From contig JBEPWQ010000104.1 in the NCBI GenBank assembly GCA_041642315.1, forward strand, positions 1-11,731: a DNA stretch of 11,731 nucleotides. The letters run 5' to 3'. The DNA comes from JAABSQ01 sp041642315. Its GTDB lineage: Bacteria > Desulfobacterota > Desulfobacteria > Desulfobacterales > Desulfococcaceae. Positions 1 to 6,623 of the stretch are shown here, piece after piece. Positions within the stretch are counted from its first letter, which is position 1. Each line of letters opens with the position of its first letter. Below the pieces are notes generated by a model that was not told the origin of the DNA, ran no database searches, and saw only the letters and a list, made by a program, of their open reading frames with translations. The translations under genes were made by a program, and so were the position numbers.

Positions 1-85
1 TCAAGGTGGTCTTGCCGTGATCGATGTGACCGATCGTTCCCACATTCACATGCGGCTTGGTTCGCTCGTACTTTTCCTTCGCCAT
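1..85 (-). CDS. tuf: Elongation factor Tu, N-terminus (partial)
   Basis: First 28 codons of translation elongation factor Tu, the GTPase that brings aminoacyl-tRNA to the ribosome. The rest lies beyond the left edge. The reverse strand reads MAKEKYERTKPHVNVGTIGH and continues into the G1/P-loop segment ending DHGKTT, which is diagnostic of EF-Tu. The ATG is at 83-85, and a strong ribosome binding site (GGGGAGG on the minus strand) lies about 7 bases upstream of it. The gene follows four tRNA genes on the same strand, as tufB does in E. coli, so cotranscription with them is likely. There is no obvious separate promoter in the roughly 120 bases between the last tRNA and the ATG. Confidence 0.97.
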   Translation of the reverse strand, partial: MAKEKYERTKPHVNVGTIGHIDHGKTTL

Positions 86-206
86 CGTATCGTCCTCCCC
101 TGCCTTTACGCTTTTCGAATATATTCAGGATTCCTATGCACACCGTTCATGTCGCGAACATGCAGGATAATTTATTTATCGAAGCCATGAACAGATGCGC
201 AAAAAA

Positions 207-283
207 TGGAGCCCACGACCGGAATCGAACCGGTGAACCTCTTCCTTACCAAGGAAGCGCTCTACCGACTGAGCTACGTGGGC
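207..283 (-). tRNA. tRNA-Thr (GGT)
   Basis: Full cloverleaf on the minus strand. The acceptor stem is GCCCACG with CGTGGGC, and the CCA end is encoded. The D arm starts TAGCTCAG, the anticodon loop is TTGGTAA on a CTTCC/GGAAG stem, and the T arm contains GGTTCGATTCC. The anticodon GGT reads threonine ACC/ACU codons. It is the last tRNA before tuf and corresponds in position and anticodon to E. coli thrT. Confidence 0.97.
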
Positions 284-333
284 TTATTACGCTGACTTTA
301 CGCTTCTTTTGGGCCTGCACACAGACGCCGCGT

Positions 334-409
<76 letters not shown>

Positions 410-570
410 CTTTTTAAACAGGCGACTTTACCACCTTCGAATTGAAAATGCAAGAGAATATTATGCCCCTCTTGCGCAGCCCGCGCAGCAAGACGAATGC
501 AGGAAGCCATGTAGTTCGATGCGATTCAGCGGTAATGCTGATATCTCCTACAAACAGCTTACGTAAAGAA
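410..570. other. Long spacer inside the tRNA operon
   Basis: These 161 bases separate tRNA-Tyr from tRNA-Gly, while the other gaps in the operon are about 13 and 50 bases. I see no further cloverleaf, no SD-led reading frame and no terminator. On the minus strand it contains a short GC-rich direct repeat (GCTGCGC twice, near 475-495) that could fold locally. From memory, the E. coli operon also has its only long tRNA-tRNA spacer at this position, so it is probably a transcribed and processed segment. Confidence 0.5.
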
Positions 571-655
571 TGGTGGTGGGGGGAGGATTCGAACCTCCGA
601 AGGCTTCGCCGACAGATTTACAGTCTGTTCCCTTTGGCCGCTCGGGAACCCCACC
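571..655 (-). tRNA. tRNA-Tyr (GTA)
   Basis: Minus-strand tRNA of 85 bases with the long variable arm of class II tRNAs. The acceptor stem is GGTGGGG with CCCCACC and an encoded CCA. The anticodon loop is CTGTAAA, giving anticodon GTA (tyrosine). The variable arm folds around GGCGAAGCC, and the T arm is GGAGG/CCTCC around TTCGAAT. It sits 13 bases downstream of tRNA-Thr(TGT), equivalent to E. coli tyrU. Confidence 0.97.
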
Positions 656-668
656 ATCTTTATTTTTT

Positions 669-744
669 TGGAGCCAACGGAGGGATTCGAACCCCCGACC
701 CACTGATTACAAATCAGTAGCTCTGCCAGCTGAGCTACGTTGGC
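669..744 (-). tRNA. tRNA-Thr (TGT)
   Basis: Minus-strand cloverleaf. The acceptor stem is GCCAACG with CGTTGGC, followed by T and an encoded CCA. The anticodon loop is TTTGTAA on an ACTGA/TCAGT stem, giving anticodon TGT (threonine ACA/ACG codons), with T loop TTCGAAT. It is the promoter-proximal tRNA of the operon and corresponds to E. coli thrU. Confidence 0.97.
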
Positions 745-757
745 CTCCATGTAGACG

Positions 758-786
758 CTTTGAGAGGGAGCAATACGCCCTCAAAG
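758..786 (-). other. Hairpin in the leader of the tRNA-tuf operon
   Basis: CTTTGAG at 758-764 and CTCAAAG at 780-786 are perfect reverse complements. The stem can be extended inward by GG/CC past a one-base bulge. The hairpin lies 14 bases upstream of the first tRNA on the transcribed (minus) strand. There is no U-tract on either side, so it is not a terminator. A role in processing of the tRNA precursor is only a guess. Confidence 0.3.
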
Positions 787-848
787 AACAACGTTTCTTA
801 CCGGTATCGGTTATAAATATCAAACCCCAGAATACCTATTATTTCTGA

Positions 849-877
849 ATTATAGGTTTTTATTGACATAATAAAGC
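849..877 (-). promoter_or_regulatory. Weak candidate promoter of the tRNA-tuf operon
   Basis: A consensus -10 hexamer TATAAT occurs on the minus strand at 854-849, in a very AT-rich stretch. Its -35 position at 17-base spacing is GCTTTA, a poor match. Transcription would start near 842, about 100 bases before the first tRNA. A second possibility is TTGATA (823-818) with TAAGAA 17 bases further on. Neither is strong, so the true start is uncertain. Confidence 0.25.
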
Positions 878-1074
878 TTTTTACATTGAAAATCGATTGT
901 TTTCTAGCTTTTAAGGATTTTTTAGCTCGAAGAAACTGTAGGCTTCATATTTTTTCCTGAAAATTCAAAATGTCATTCTTTTCTGGATGGCCAATCGCCT
1001 CCGTTTGTCTGTCGCAAATGGGGCCCGGTGGTCCTGCACATGCGGAAAATCGTGCGGTTTTGGTATTTATCAAC

Positions 1075-1103
1075 TTGACAATTATTTTAAGATTTGGTTT
1101 ACC
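1075..1103 (+). promoter_or_regulatory. Candidate promoter of mltD
   Basis: A perfect -35 hexamer TTGACA lies at 1075-1080. At 17-base spacing the -10 is TTTACC (1098-1103), a weak match. The predicted leader is about 75 bases. Another TTGACA occurs further upstream at 863-868 without a good -10. The rest of 787-1182 is AT-rich intergenic DNA in which I see no gene. Confidence 0.35.
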
Positions 1104-1182
1104 CTCAAAAATTGATGATTCAGCAGTGCACGCACCACTAAATCCGGTATCTACTCTCAATTGATTTGAGGACTCTCATCTG

Positions 1183-2979
1183 ATGATTTCACGACGCAGC
1201 GCCATTTTGGCCATCTCTTTTCTGTTCCTGTATGGATGTGCCCACCCCCTGAACCTCCACAGCGGCCGATCCGCCGATGGCAATACCCCTGTGGACGACT
1301 CCCACCCCTCCGTTGCAAATCCATCGGATTCATTCTCCGAAACGGAGGTGGCGGGGATAAATCCCGAGGCAGCGCAAGGTATCGATTCGGCCAATGCGAA
1401 TGCCGGCGAAACCGTAGCCCTTCTGACTGAAAAGATACCTCCTGAGCTGGATGAGGCTCTCGAATACTGCCAGGTCGCCCAGGATTTCTGGCAAAAGGGC
1501 GAGCTGGAAAATGCGCTCGATGCCCTGGATTATGCCTATTCATTGATTCTAAAGGTCGATTCGGACCACGGCGCCAAGCTGATGCAGCAAAAAGAGGACC
1601 TGCGGTTTATGATTTCCAAACGGATCCTCGAAATATACGCCTCCCGCAATATTGTGGTGAGCGGTCTGCACAAAGCCATTCCCGTGGAGATCAACCAGCA
1701 TGTTCAGAAAGAAATCGACCTGTTGAGCAAAGGCAACTACTTTCAACGCGCCCTGAAACGATCCGGCCTGTACCGGCCGTTTATCGTTGAAGAACTCAGA
1801 AAGGCCGGCCTGCCGGAAGAACTCTCCTGGCTGCCTCTGATTGAAAGCGGGTACCGGGTGGATGCCTTTTCTCCCGCCCGCGCTCTCGGTCTCTGGCAGT
1901 TTATTCCGTCCACCGGATACAAATTCGGCCTGAAACGGGACCGGTATGTGGACGAACGCCTCGATCCGGAAAAATCGACACTGGCCGCCATCGCTTATTT
2001 AAAGGAACTGCACCAGATCTTCGGCGACTGGGCCACGGTTCTGGCCGCCTACAACTGTGGAGAGGGCCGGGTTCTGCGAGTGATCCGGTCTCAGAATATC
2101 AATTATCTGGACAACTTCTGGGATCTCTATGAGCGGCTTCCCCGGGAGACCGCCCGGTATGTGCCCCGATTCATCGCCACCCTTCACATGATCAACCATC
2201 CTGAAAAATACGGTATCGAAAAGGTGACTCCCGATACCCCGCCCGAGTACGAAACCCTGACCATTTCCAAAACGGCACGCCTGAAGAGCATCGCCCAAGC
2301 GGCGGGGGTATCGGAAAGCGTCCTGCGTGATCTCAATCCGGAACTGAAACAACACATTCTACCCCCCCGGACCTGTTCGCTCCGGGTTCCGGTGGGAACA
2401 GGGGCCACCCTGCTTGCCAAGCTGAAGGAGATTCCTGAATATAGGGCCCCAAGGGTCGCTGCATACGACAATATCGTCTACCATCGGGTTCGAAAGGGGG
2501 AATCCCTGTCGATTATCGCCGGTCGATACGGGGTCCGCCTCAGCACGATCCTGCGCGCCAACAACATCCATCGGAAAAATTTCGTGGTGGCCGGCAAGAT
2601 CCTGAAAATCCCGGTGAGCGGGAATTCCAAATTTCTGGCCAAAAACCGGAACTCGGCCTCAAAAGGCACTGCTGTTACCCATGTGGTCCAGCGGGGGGAT
2701 TCCCTCTGGACACTGGCCCGGAAATACGGCACCACCACCCAAAGCATCCAGGCGGTCAACAAACTGTCCGGTTCCACGCTGAGAATCGGACAAAAATTGA
2801 AAATCGTGGCCAAAACAGGTCAGGGAAAGGGCGGTTTGAAAACCTACCGGGTCAAAAATGGAGACATCCCGTTTCACATCGCCAAACGGCACAACATGAC
2901 CCTGGAAGCGTTTCTCCAGGTGAATAAGCTGAGCCGGTACTGCAAGATCTATCCCGGCCAGAAGCTTTATGTAGAATAA
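1183..2979 (+). CDS. mltD: Membrane-bound lytic murein transglycosylase D-like lipoprotein with three LysM repeats
   Basis: A 598-residue peptidoglycan-cleaving enzyme (SLT family, GH23-like) that forms 1,6-anhydro-muramic acid ends; it should sit in the periplasm on the outer membrane. A lipoprotein signal ends in LYGC with the lipidated Cys at 19. After a low-complexity linker and a helical region (about 85-200), the SLT domain spans about 205-335. Its catalytic Glu is 221 in LPLIESGY, with conserved ALGLWQFIPSTG and LAAYNCGEGRV. A degenerate LysM-like segment (about 356-405) precedes three LysM repeats (about 432-476, 499-542 and 553-597) that bind glycan strands. This order matches MltD. 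The ATG follows TGAGGA at about 10 bases. It stands alone between divergent tRNAs and the convergent treT, and ends at a strong terminator. The only oddity is the large number of LysM-type repeats. Confidence 0.93.
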   Translation: MISRRSAILAISFLFLYGCAHPLNLHSGRSADGNTPVDDSHPSVANPSDSFSETEVAGINPEAAQGIDSANANAGETVALLTEKIPPELDEALEYCQVAQDFWQKGELENALDALDYAYSLILKVDSDHGAKLMQQKEDLRFMISKRILEIYASRNIVVSGLHKAIPVEINQHVQKEIDLLSKGNYFQRALKRSGLYRPFIVEELRKAGLPEELSWLPLIESGYRVDAFSPARALGLWQFIPSTGYKFGLKRDRYVDERLDPEKSTLAAIAYLKELHQIFGDWATVLAAYNCGEGRVLRVIRSQNINYLDNFWDLYERLPRETARYVPRFIATLHMINHPEKYGIEKVTPDTPPEYETLTISKTARLKSIAQAAGVSESVLRDLNPELKQHILPPRTCSLRVPVGTGATLLAKLKEIPEYRAPRVAAYDNIVYHRVRKGESLSIIAGRYGVRLSTILRANNIHRKNFVVAGKILKIPVSGNSKFLAKNRNSASKGTAVTHVVQRGDSLWTLARKYGTTTQSIQAVNKLSGSTLRIGQKLKIVAKTGQGKGGLKTYRVKNGDIPFHIAKRHNMTLEAFLQVNKLSRYCKIYPGQKLYVE

Positions 2980-3008
2980 TCAGAGGTCTTTCGATACTTT
3001 TTATACCA

Positions 3009-3038
3009 GGGCGGTCCGACTATGCGGACCGCCCTTTT
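3009..3038 (+). terminator. Rho-independent terminator of mltD, overlapping the treT stop codon
   Basis: A perfect 10-bp stem pairs GGGCGGTCCG (3009-3018) with CGGACCGCCC (3025-3034) around the loop ACTATG, followed by TTTT. The U-tract is on the plus-strand side, so it terminates mltD transcripts. In the other direction the hairpin is followed by TGGTAT, which is a poor terminator tail. The treT stop codon (3022-3020) lies in the loop, and its last four sense codons form one arm. Confidence 0.85.
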
Positions 3039-4513
3039 GGTTTCACCACCGTTTTCATGGTTTCCAGCCAGTCGCCCACCTGGGTGAAGACCAGAAATTT
3101 GGAATACACCGTCCGCTGAGCGTTTCCCCCCAGCCGCTCCCGATCGGTACCCCGACGAAGCAGGGACTCCAGTTTTTGGGCAATGGCGGTTTTATTCTCC
3201 GGGTCCGGGTTGATCGATCCGTTCTCGCCGTCCTCGATCTGCTCCAGAAGTCCGCTGGCGTTGGAAGCCAGCACCGGTTTGCGCTTCCACATCGCTTCGG
3301 CGGCGGTGAGGCCGAAGCCTTCCTGAAGGGAATTTTGAACCACCACCGACGAGACCCGCTGGAGCACATTGACCATCAGGGAATTCCGTTTCCGGGAATC
3401 CATCGGCAGGGCCAGAATGGCGATGTCGTCCTGGACCCAGTCGGGAAATTCCCGGTAGGCGGCTTTGAGTTCCTCCATCACCTCCAGGCCCTGGGGATCA
3501 TCCTGGATGGACTCGGGATCGGGGCCGGCCAGCACCAGCCGGACGATCTCCACCATCTTTTTGTGTCGGCGGCAATCCCACTCTGAATCCGACCGGCCCC
3601 GGCTTCGCATCTTCATTTCGGCAAATCCCTGCATCAACGGCAAAAACCCCTTGAGCCGGTCCCATCGGGAGATCTGGGCCACCGTCATCCGGAACATCAG
3701 CCCGATCTCCTCCGGCTGCACCGCCGGGGCGAAGCGACCGTTCTTTTGCAGCCGGCGGGCGGTCTTTTCAAAAGGAGACGTGAGAACCGGATGGCGGGGT
3801 TTGGCCATGCCGGCGTTGCAGAGAATCCCCATGATTTTGACCGGTTCCAGTTCCCGGTTTTTGTGGTTGAAGGGGTCGATGGCCGGGTGGATGATTCGGT
3901 GGTTGTCTTGGAAATAGTCGGGGACGTATTTATCGGAGGTGAACACGGCCGTATCGAAGCCGTCCGCATAGGGCTGAAGAAATTCCCAGGCGTGGCGGGT
4001 CCGCTCGGTATGGTCCGCTATTCCGATATGGGATCGCCAGATGGTGTGGATGTCGGTGTCGGATTTGAGCATCCGGCCCAGGGCCATGGGTTGGGGATCA
4101 TGGGCGATGAGAATATCGCCGGGGTTCAGATGCCTTTTGAGTTCGTCGGCGTTTCGGCGGTTGACCGATTCATAGATCTCGCGCTTTTCTGGGTCGAGAT
4201 CGGTTTCACCGCTATCGTGGATCAGATTATGAATGTTTTTGGTGATCCGAAAAAAATCGTCCTGGTCGGACTGGAGCACGGCCCAGCGGGCATCCAGGCC
4301 GAGGTCCCGCAACAGCGAAATCACCCGGGGAAGCATTTCAGCCACCCCGCCTCCGTGGGCCGAAGAGTTGACCATCCAGATGGTCCGGTCCTTGAGATCG
4401 GGTACGGTGGATTTCGCCTTCTCCTTCAAGTCTTTGACTACGCTGGTGAGGTAAGCCACCGCCTCATAATCGTCAATGTGGATTTTCTCTTCAAGATCGA
4501 TGATGTCGACCAT
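3020..4513 (-). CDS. treT: TreT-type trehalose synthase (retaining GT4 glycosyltransferase)
   Basis: A 497-residue cytoplasmic GT-B glycosyltransferase. Its closest recognisable family is TreT, which joins a nucleotide-activated glucose to glucose to make trehalose. N-terminal half: SSAHGGGVAEML (50-61), the glycine-rich acceptor loop typical of TreT, then HDPQP (138-142), WRSHIGIADHTE (159-170) and IHPAIDPFNHKN (208-219). C-terminal half: SRWDRLKGF (282-290) and the donor-site motif E398-x7-E406 in QEGFGLTAAEAM. Archaeal TreT proteins, as I recall, have a little over 400 residues; the excess here lies mainly at about 222-278 and 300-320. The ATG has only a G-rich, weak SD (GGGGG). No trehalose or compatible-solute gene is next to it. 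The acceptor and donor could differ, for example glucosylglycerate or another glucoside, since only the family is visible. Confidence 0.8.
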   Translation of the reverse strand: MVDIIDLEEKIHIDDYEAVAYLTSVVKDLKEKAKSTVPDLKDRTIWMVNSSAHGGGVAEMLPRVISLLRDLGLDARWAVLQSDQDDFFRITKNIHNLIHDSGETDLDPEKREIYESVNRRNADELKRHLNPGDILIAHDPQPMALGRMLKSDTDIHTIWRSHIGIADHTERTRHAWEFLQPYADGFDTAVFTSDKYVPDYFQDNHRIIHPAIDPFNHKNRELEPVKIMGILCNAGMAKPRHPVLTSPFEKTARRLQKNGRFAPAVQPEEIGLMFRMTVAQISRWDRLKGFLPLMQGFAEMKMRSRGRSDSEWDCRRHKKMVEIVRLVLAGPDPESIQDDPQGLEVMEELKAAYREFPDWVQDDIAILALPMDSRKRNSLMVNVLQRVSSVVVQNSLQEGFGLTAAEAMWKRKPVLASNASGLLEQIEDGENGSINPDPENKTAIAQKLESLLRRGTDRERLGGNAQRTVYSKFLVFTQVGDWLETMKTVVKPKGRSA

Positions 4514-4568
4514 ATACCCCCGCTTCGGAAGATGGATTGAGTATGAGGTCCCATTCCGGCAGGTCGAT

Positions 4569-4585
4569 GCCGAATCGGCTTCGGC
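4569..4585. repeat. Small hairpin in the treT leader
   Basis: GCCGAA (4569-4574) and TTCGGC (4580-4585) are inverted repeats around a 5-base loop, within the presumed untranslated leader of treT. There is no U-tract. The region between treT and tRNA-Arg (4514-4754) otherwise holds only the two divergent promoters and no convincing gene. Confidence 0.3.
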
Positions 4586-4636
4586 ACCGGTTCATGCAAG
4601 CCGAAAACGGGCAGACCGTATGTGTGACGGGGGTGT

Positions 4637-4665
4637 ATTGTACAATATTTTGGATACGGTGAAAA
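4637..4665 (-). promoter_or_regulatory. Candidate treT promoter
   Basis: On the minus strand TTTTCA (4665-4660) is separated by 17 bases from TACAAT (4642-4637), with 4/6 and 5/6 matches to the sigma-70 consensus. The leader would be about 115 bases. The -10 lies within a perfect 12-base palindrome, TATTGTACAATA (4636-4647), which could be a repressor site or coincidence. Confidence 0.4.
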
Positions 4666-4680
4666 GTATCGATTCCAATC

Positions 4681-4712
4681 TTGACAGAATCTCCGGATTA
4701 CCCTAATATAAT
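4681..4712 (+). promoter_or_regulatory. Promoter of tRNA-Arg
   Basis: Perfect TTGACA (4681-4686), 17 bases, then TAATAT (4704-4709). This overlaps a perfect TATAAT (4707-4712) that is at 20-base spacing. Transcription would start some 35-40 bases before the tRNA. The promoter is divergent from the treT promoter. Confidence 0.6.
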
Positions 4713-4754
4713 CCACCTTTTGGCTCCCATAGGCCATGCAGATTCAACCCTTCC

Positions 4755-4830
4755 GCCCCCGTAGCTCAGTGGATAGAGCAATGGATTCCTAATCCATGTG
4801 CCGCAAGTTCGATTCTTGCCGGGGGCACCA
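4755..4830 (+). tRNA. tRNA-Arg (CCT)
   Basis: Plus-strand cloverleaf. The acceptor stem is GCCCCCG with CGGGGGC, then A and an encoded CCA. The D arm is TAGCTCAGTGGATAGAGC, the anticodon loop TTCCTAA sits on an ATGGA/TCCAT stem (anticodon CCT, arginine AGG), and the T arm is GCAAG/CTTGC around TTCGATT. It has its own promoter and is not in an operon. tRNA-Arg genes are frequent integration targets, and the DNA immediately downstream looks rearranged. Confidence 0.97.
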
Positions 4831-4873
4831 ATGAAATCCATGGGTTGTAATAATCACTTACAGCCATTTTCAT
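4831..4873. repeat. Imperfect inverted repeat abutting the tRNA-Arg 3' end
   Basis: The arm ATGAAA-TCC-ATGG-G-TTGTAA (4831-4850) pairs with TTACAG-CCAT-TTTCAT (4858-4873) around a 7-base loop. That gives three paired blocks of 6, 4 and 6 bp, with a 3-base and a 1-base bulge and one G-U pair. It starts at the base after the tRNA CCA and contains the stop codon (4872-4870) of the minus-strand fragment. Neither side has a clear U-tract, though AT-rich sequence follows on the plus side. It may end or trim the tRNA transcript, or be a scar of integration. Confidence 0.45.
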
Positions 4874-5226
4874 TTAAAAAATCGCTTTCCACGAAGCATC
4901 GATAGATCTTCATCCAGGCTGTGCCGCAGAATATCCAGACGAGGCGACAGCGAACTCAGTTGTTCGCCTGAGATACGGGTCAGCCAGAATGGAAACATGC
5001 CGGGGCTGTCCAGCAGATCATTGGCAGCGGCAGCTTCGTTTTCCCTGGCGTGGAGAGAAGTTTCCACCATCCATGCAATGAGTCCGGGTTCTTCATTGAA
5101 AGTGGGCTTCCCACCGGCATAGACGCCTTTGTCGCCGGTTTCGCTCAGAACACCCCACTCAATGAATGAAGGAAGCATATGCCGAGCAGCCCGGGAGGCT
5201 GTTTGGCGTTCTCCGTACGTTGGCAT
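4870..5226 (-). pseudogene. C-terminal fragment of an unrecognised protein
   Basis: A 118-codon open frame beginning MPTYGERQTASRAARHMLPS and ending LRGKRFFK. It is probably genuine coding DNA: the composition is protein-like, with a predicted helical segment and a helix-turn-helix-like stretch around ASRAARHMLPSFIEWGVL (residues 10-27). It looks like the C-terminal part of a longer protein rather than a complete gene. The ATG has no ribosome binding site. The open frame continues only 12 more codons upstream to a TGA, and the adjoining DNA resembles the start of an unrelated transposase gene. I do not recognise the family. It could also be a short intact gene, but the missing SD argues against that. 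Confidence 0.45.
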
Positions 5227-5243
5227 TAAACCACATGACTTGA

Positions 5244-5400
5244 CAACTACCGCGATCAGAGGTCATCGTAGAAGGTGTCTGGTGTTTTCAGTTCGAATAC
5301 GGTATTGCTTTTCATGGTGTGTGTATCCTTTCCAGTTTCTTGATCGGCCAATTTCCCGGAAAGCAATCCGCCGAGGGATACACCACCCGCCTTTCTAAAC
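5244..5400 (-). mobile_element. Remnant of an IS256-family element (transposase 5' end)
   Basis: On the minus strand an ATG at 5315-5313 opens a 19-codon frame MKSNTVFELKTPDTFYDDL, ending in TGA at 5258-5256. Many IS256-family (mutator-type) transposases begin with a similar ELK-P-TF-DDPLT segment followed by LLR-GARRLL. Here, one base out of frame, the sequence goes on as PLIAVV, as expected of DDPLT-A-L after a single-base deletion, and then the similarity stops. The DNA upstream to about 5400 (GTGTATCC followed by a purine-rich stretch) would be the element's left end. I could not find matching terminal repeats. The family call rests on recollection of transposase N-termini. Confidence 0.4.
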
Positions 5401-5452
5401 ACAACCATTTTAGGGTTCGACATTTTGAATTCTTTACGTCAGGAGTGAAGAA

Positions 5453-6469
5453 TTGAGAGTCTTTCAAGTTGAAAATAGCTGGTCAATGGAAAATGCCCGT
5501 ATCAGCACACGGCCAGATCCGCAACCTGGCCAAGGTGAAGTGAGGATCGCAATGAAAGCATCCGCGCTTAATTACCGAGACCGCATTGTTCCTATGCGTG
5601 GGTATGGATCAAGGATGAAGGCGCTACCATTGATCATGCTCAGTGATGGTGTGGGCATAGTCGAATCGGTGGGTGATGGAGTGAAACGCATTCAAGTCGG
5701 AGATCGGGTTTGCCCACTTTTCTTTCAGAGCTGGATCGGTGGAGGCGAGCCGAACAAGAAAAGGCTTTCATTAAGCTTGGGTTGTGAGCTGGATGGAACG
5801 ATGGCAGACTTCATCGTGCTTCCCGAGACTGGTGTAGCGCCGGCTCCCGGGTTTTTAGACGATGCGGAGGCCGCCTCTCTTCCTACTGCAGCGGTAACTG
5901 CTTGGCGGGCATTGGTTACAGAAGGTCGCATTAGAGCGGGAGATAAAGTGCTGGTTCAGGGCACAGGCGGTGTTTCCCTCTTTGCCCTCCAATTTGCAAA
6001 AATGGTGGGGGCATGTGTCATTGTGACCTCATCGAGCGATGGGAAGTTGTCCCGAGTGCGCGCTATGGGCGCTGATGAAACCATCAACTACCGAAGAATC
6101 CCGGAATGGGGCAAACGAGCGCGCGAAATTGCAGGTGGAGATGGGATTGACCACATCGTTGAGGTCGGTGGGCAGGGCACCCTGCCACAATCGCTTCGGG
6201 CTGTTCGTACCGGGGGAACGATCAGTTTGATCGGCGTGCTTGCCGGCGGTAAAATGGACGTACCACTCGGGCCTGTTGTGACCCGACATGTTCGCATGCA
6301 AGGAATCACAGTCGGAAGCGATGATGATTTCTCCAAAATGGCTAAAGCCGTTACCCAACATAAAATTCACCCGGTAATAGATCAATCGTTTGAATTCAGT
6401 GAGATTCGCCGTGCCCTCGATCACCTTTCGAGCGGTAAGCATTTTGGCAAGATCACCATTAAACACTGA
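5453..6469 (+). CDS. Zinc-independent MDR-family quinone oxidoreductase / NAD(P)-dependent alcohol dehydrogenase
   Basis: A 338-residue cytoplasmic oxidoreductase of the medium-chain dehydrogenase/reductase superfamily, closest in appearance to quinone oxidoreductases. The N-terminal GroES-like domain (about 1-125) carries ALNYRD (38-43) and GDGVKRIQVGDRV, and lacks both the catalytic-zinc ligands and the four-Cys structural zinc loop. The Rossmann domain (about 126-300) contains LVQGTGGVSLFALQFAK (167-183) for NAD(P) binding and the family segment MGADETINYR. Position 5453 is a TTG. It is preferred because AGGAG lies 7 bases upstream and the translation starts with the typical MRVFQVE. It is a single gene, apparently less GC-rich than the cobalamin genes, and lies between an IS remnant and a broken PAS gene, so it may be part of an acquired segment. 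The substrate cannot be read from the sequence. Confidence 0.88.
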   Translation: MRVFQVENSWSMENARISTRPDPQPGQGEVRIAMKASALNYRDRIVPMRGYGSRMKALPLIMLSDGVGIVESVGDGVKRIQVGDRVCPLFFQSWIGGGEPNKKRLSLSLGCELDGTMADFIVLPETGVAPAPGFLDDAEAASLPTAAVTAWRALVTEGRIRAGDKVLVQGTGGVSLFALQFAKMVGACVIVTSSSDGKLSRVRAMGADETINYRRIPEWGKRAREIAGGDGIDHIVEVGGQGTLPQSLRAVRTGGTISLIGVLAGGKMDVPLGPVVTRHVRMQGITVGSDDDFSKMAKAVTQHKIHPVIDQSFEFSEIRRALDHLSSGKHFGKITIKH

Positions 6470-6499
6470 ACCAAACGTTAGAAAACAACGCATGGACAG

Positions 6500-6514
6500 G
6501 CCAATGATATTGGC
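6500..6514 (+). terminator. Weak hairpin after the oxidoreductase gene
   Basis: GCCAAT (6500-6505) and ATTGGC (6509-6514) enclose a 3-base loop and are followed by TTTGAT. The position, 30 bases past the stop, fits a weak terminator, but the stem is short and the U-run is only three bases. The remaining stretch to 6623 holds nothing I can recognise. Confidence 0.25.
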
Positions 6515-6623
6515 TTTGATCCCGCTTGCCCTGAGTGGACCGGGTCGGTCTGTGGGATGCCCTACTCATTTCGTTAAATGCGTTCTCCTGAAGCTTCTGA
6601 AGCCGTCAAAGGTGAGGAAAAAC

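Noticed and set aside
3746..4540. A 264-codon plus-strand open frame
   Set aside because: It is the reverse of treT, which has family motifs throughout. No SD and no protein family is visible in the opposite strand.
4831..5452. Attachment-site duplication of the tRNA-Arg 3' end
   Set aside because: I looked for a second copy of the last bases of the tRNA downstream and saw none inside the window. An island could extend no further, or its other end may have been lost.
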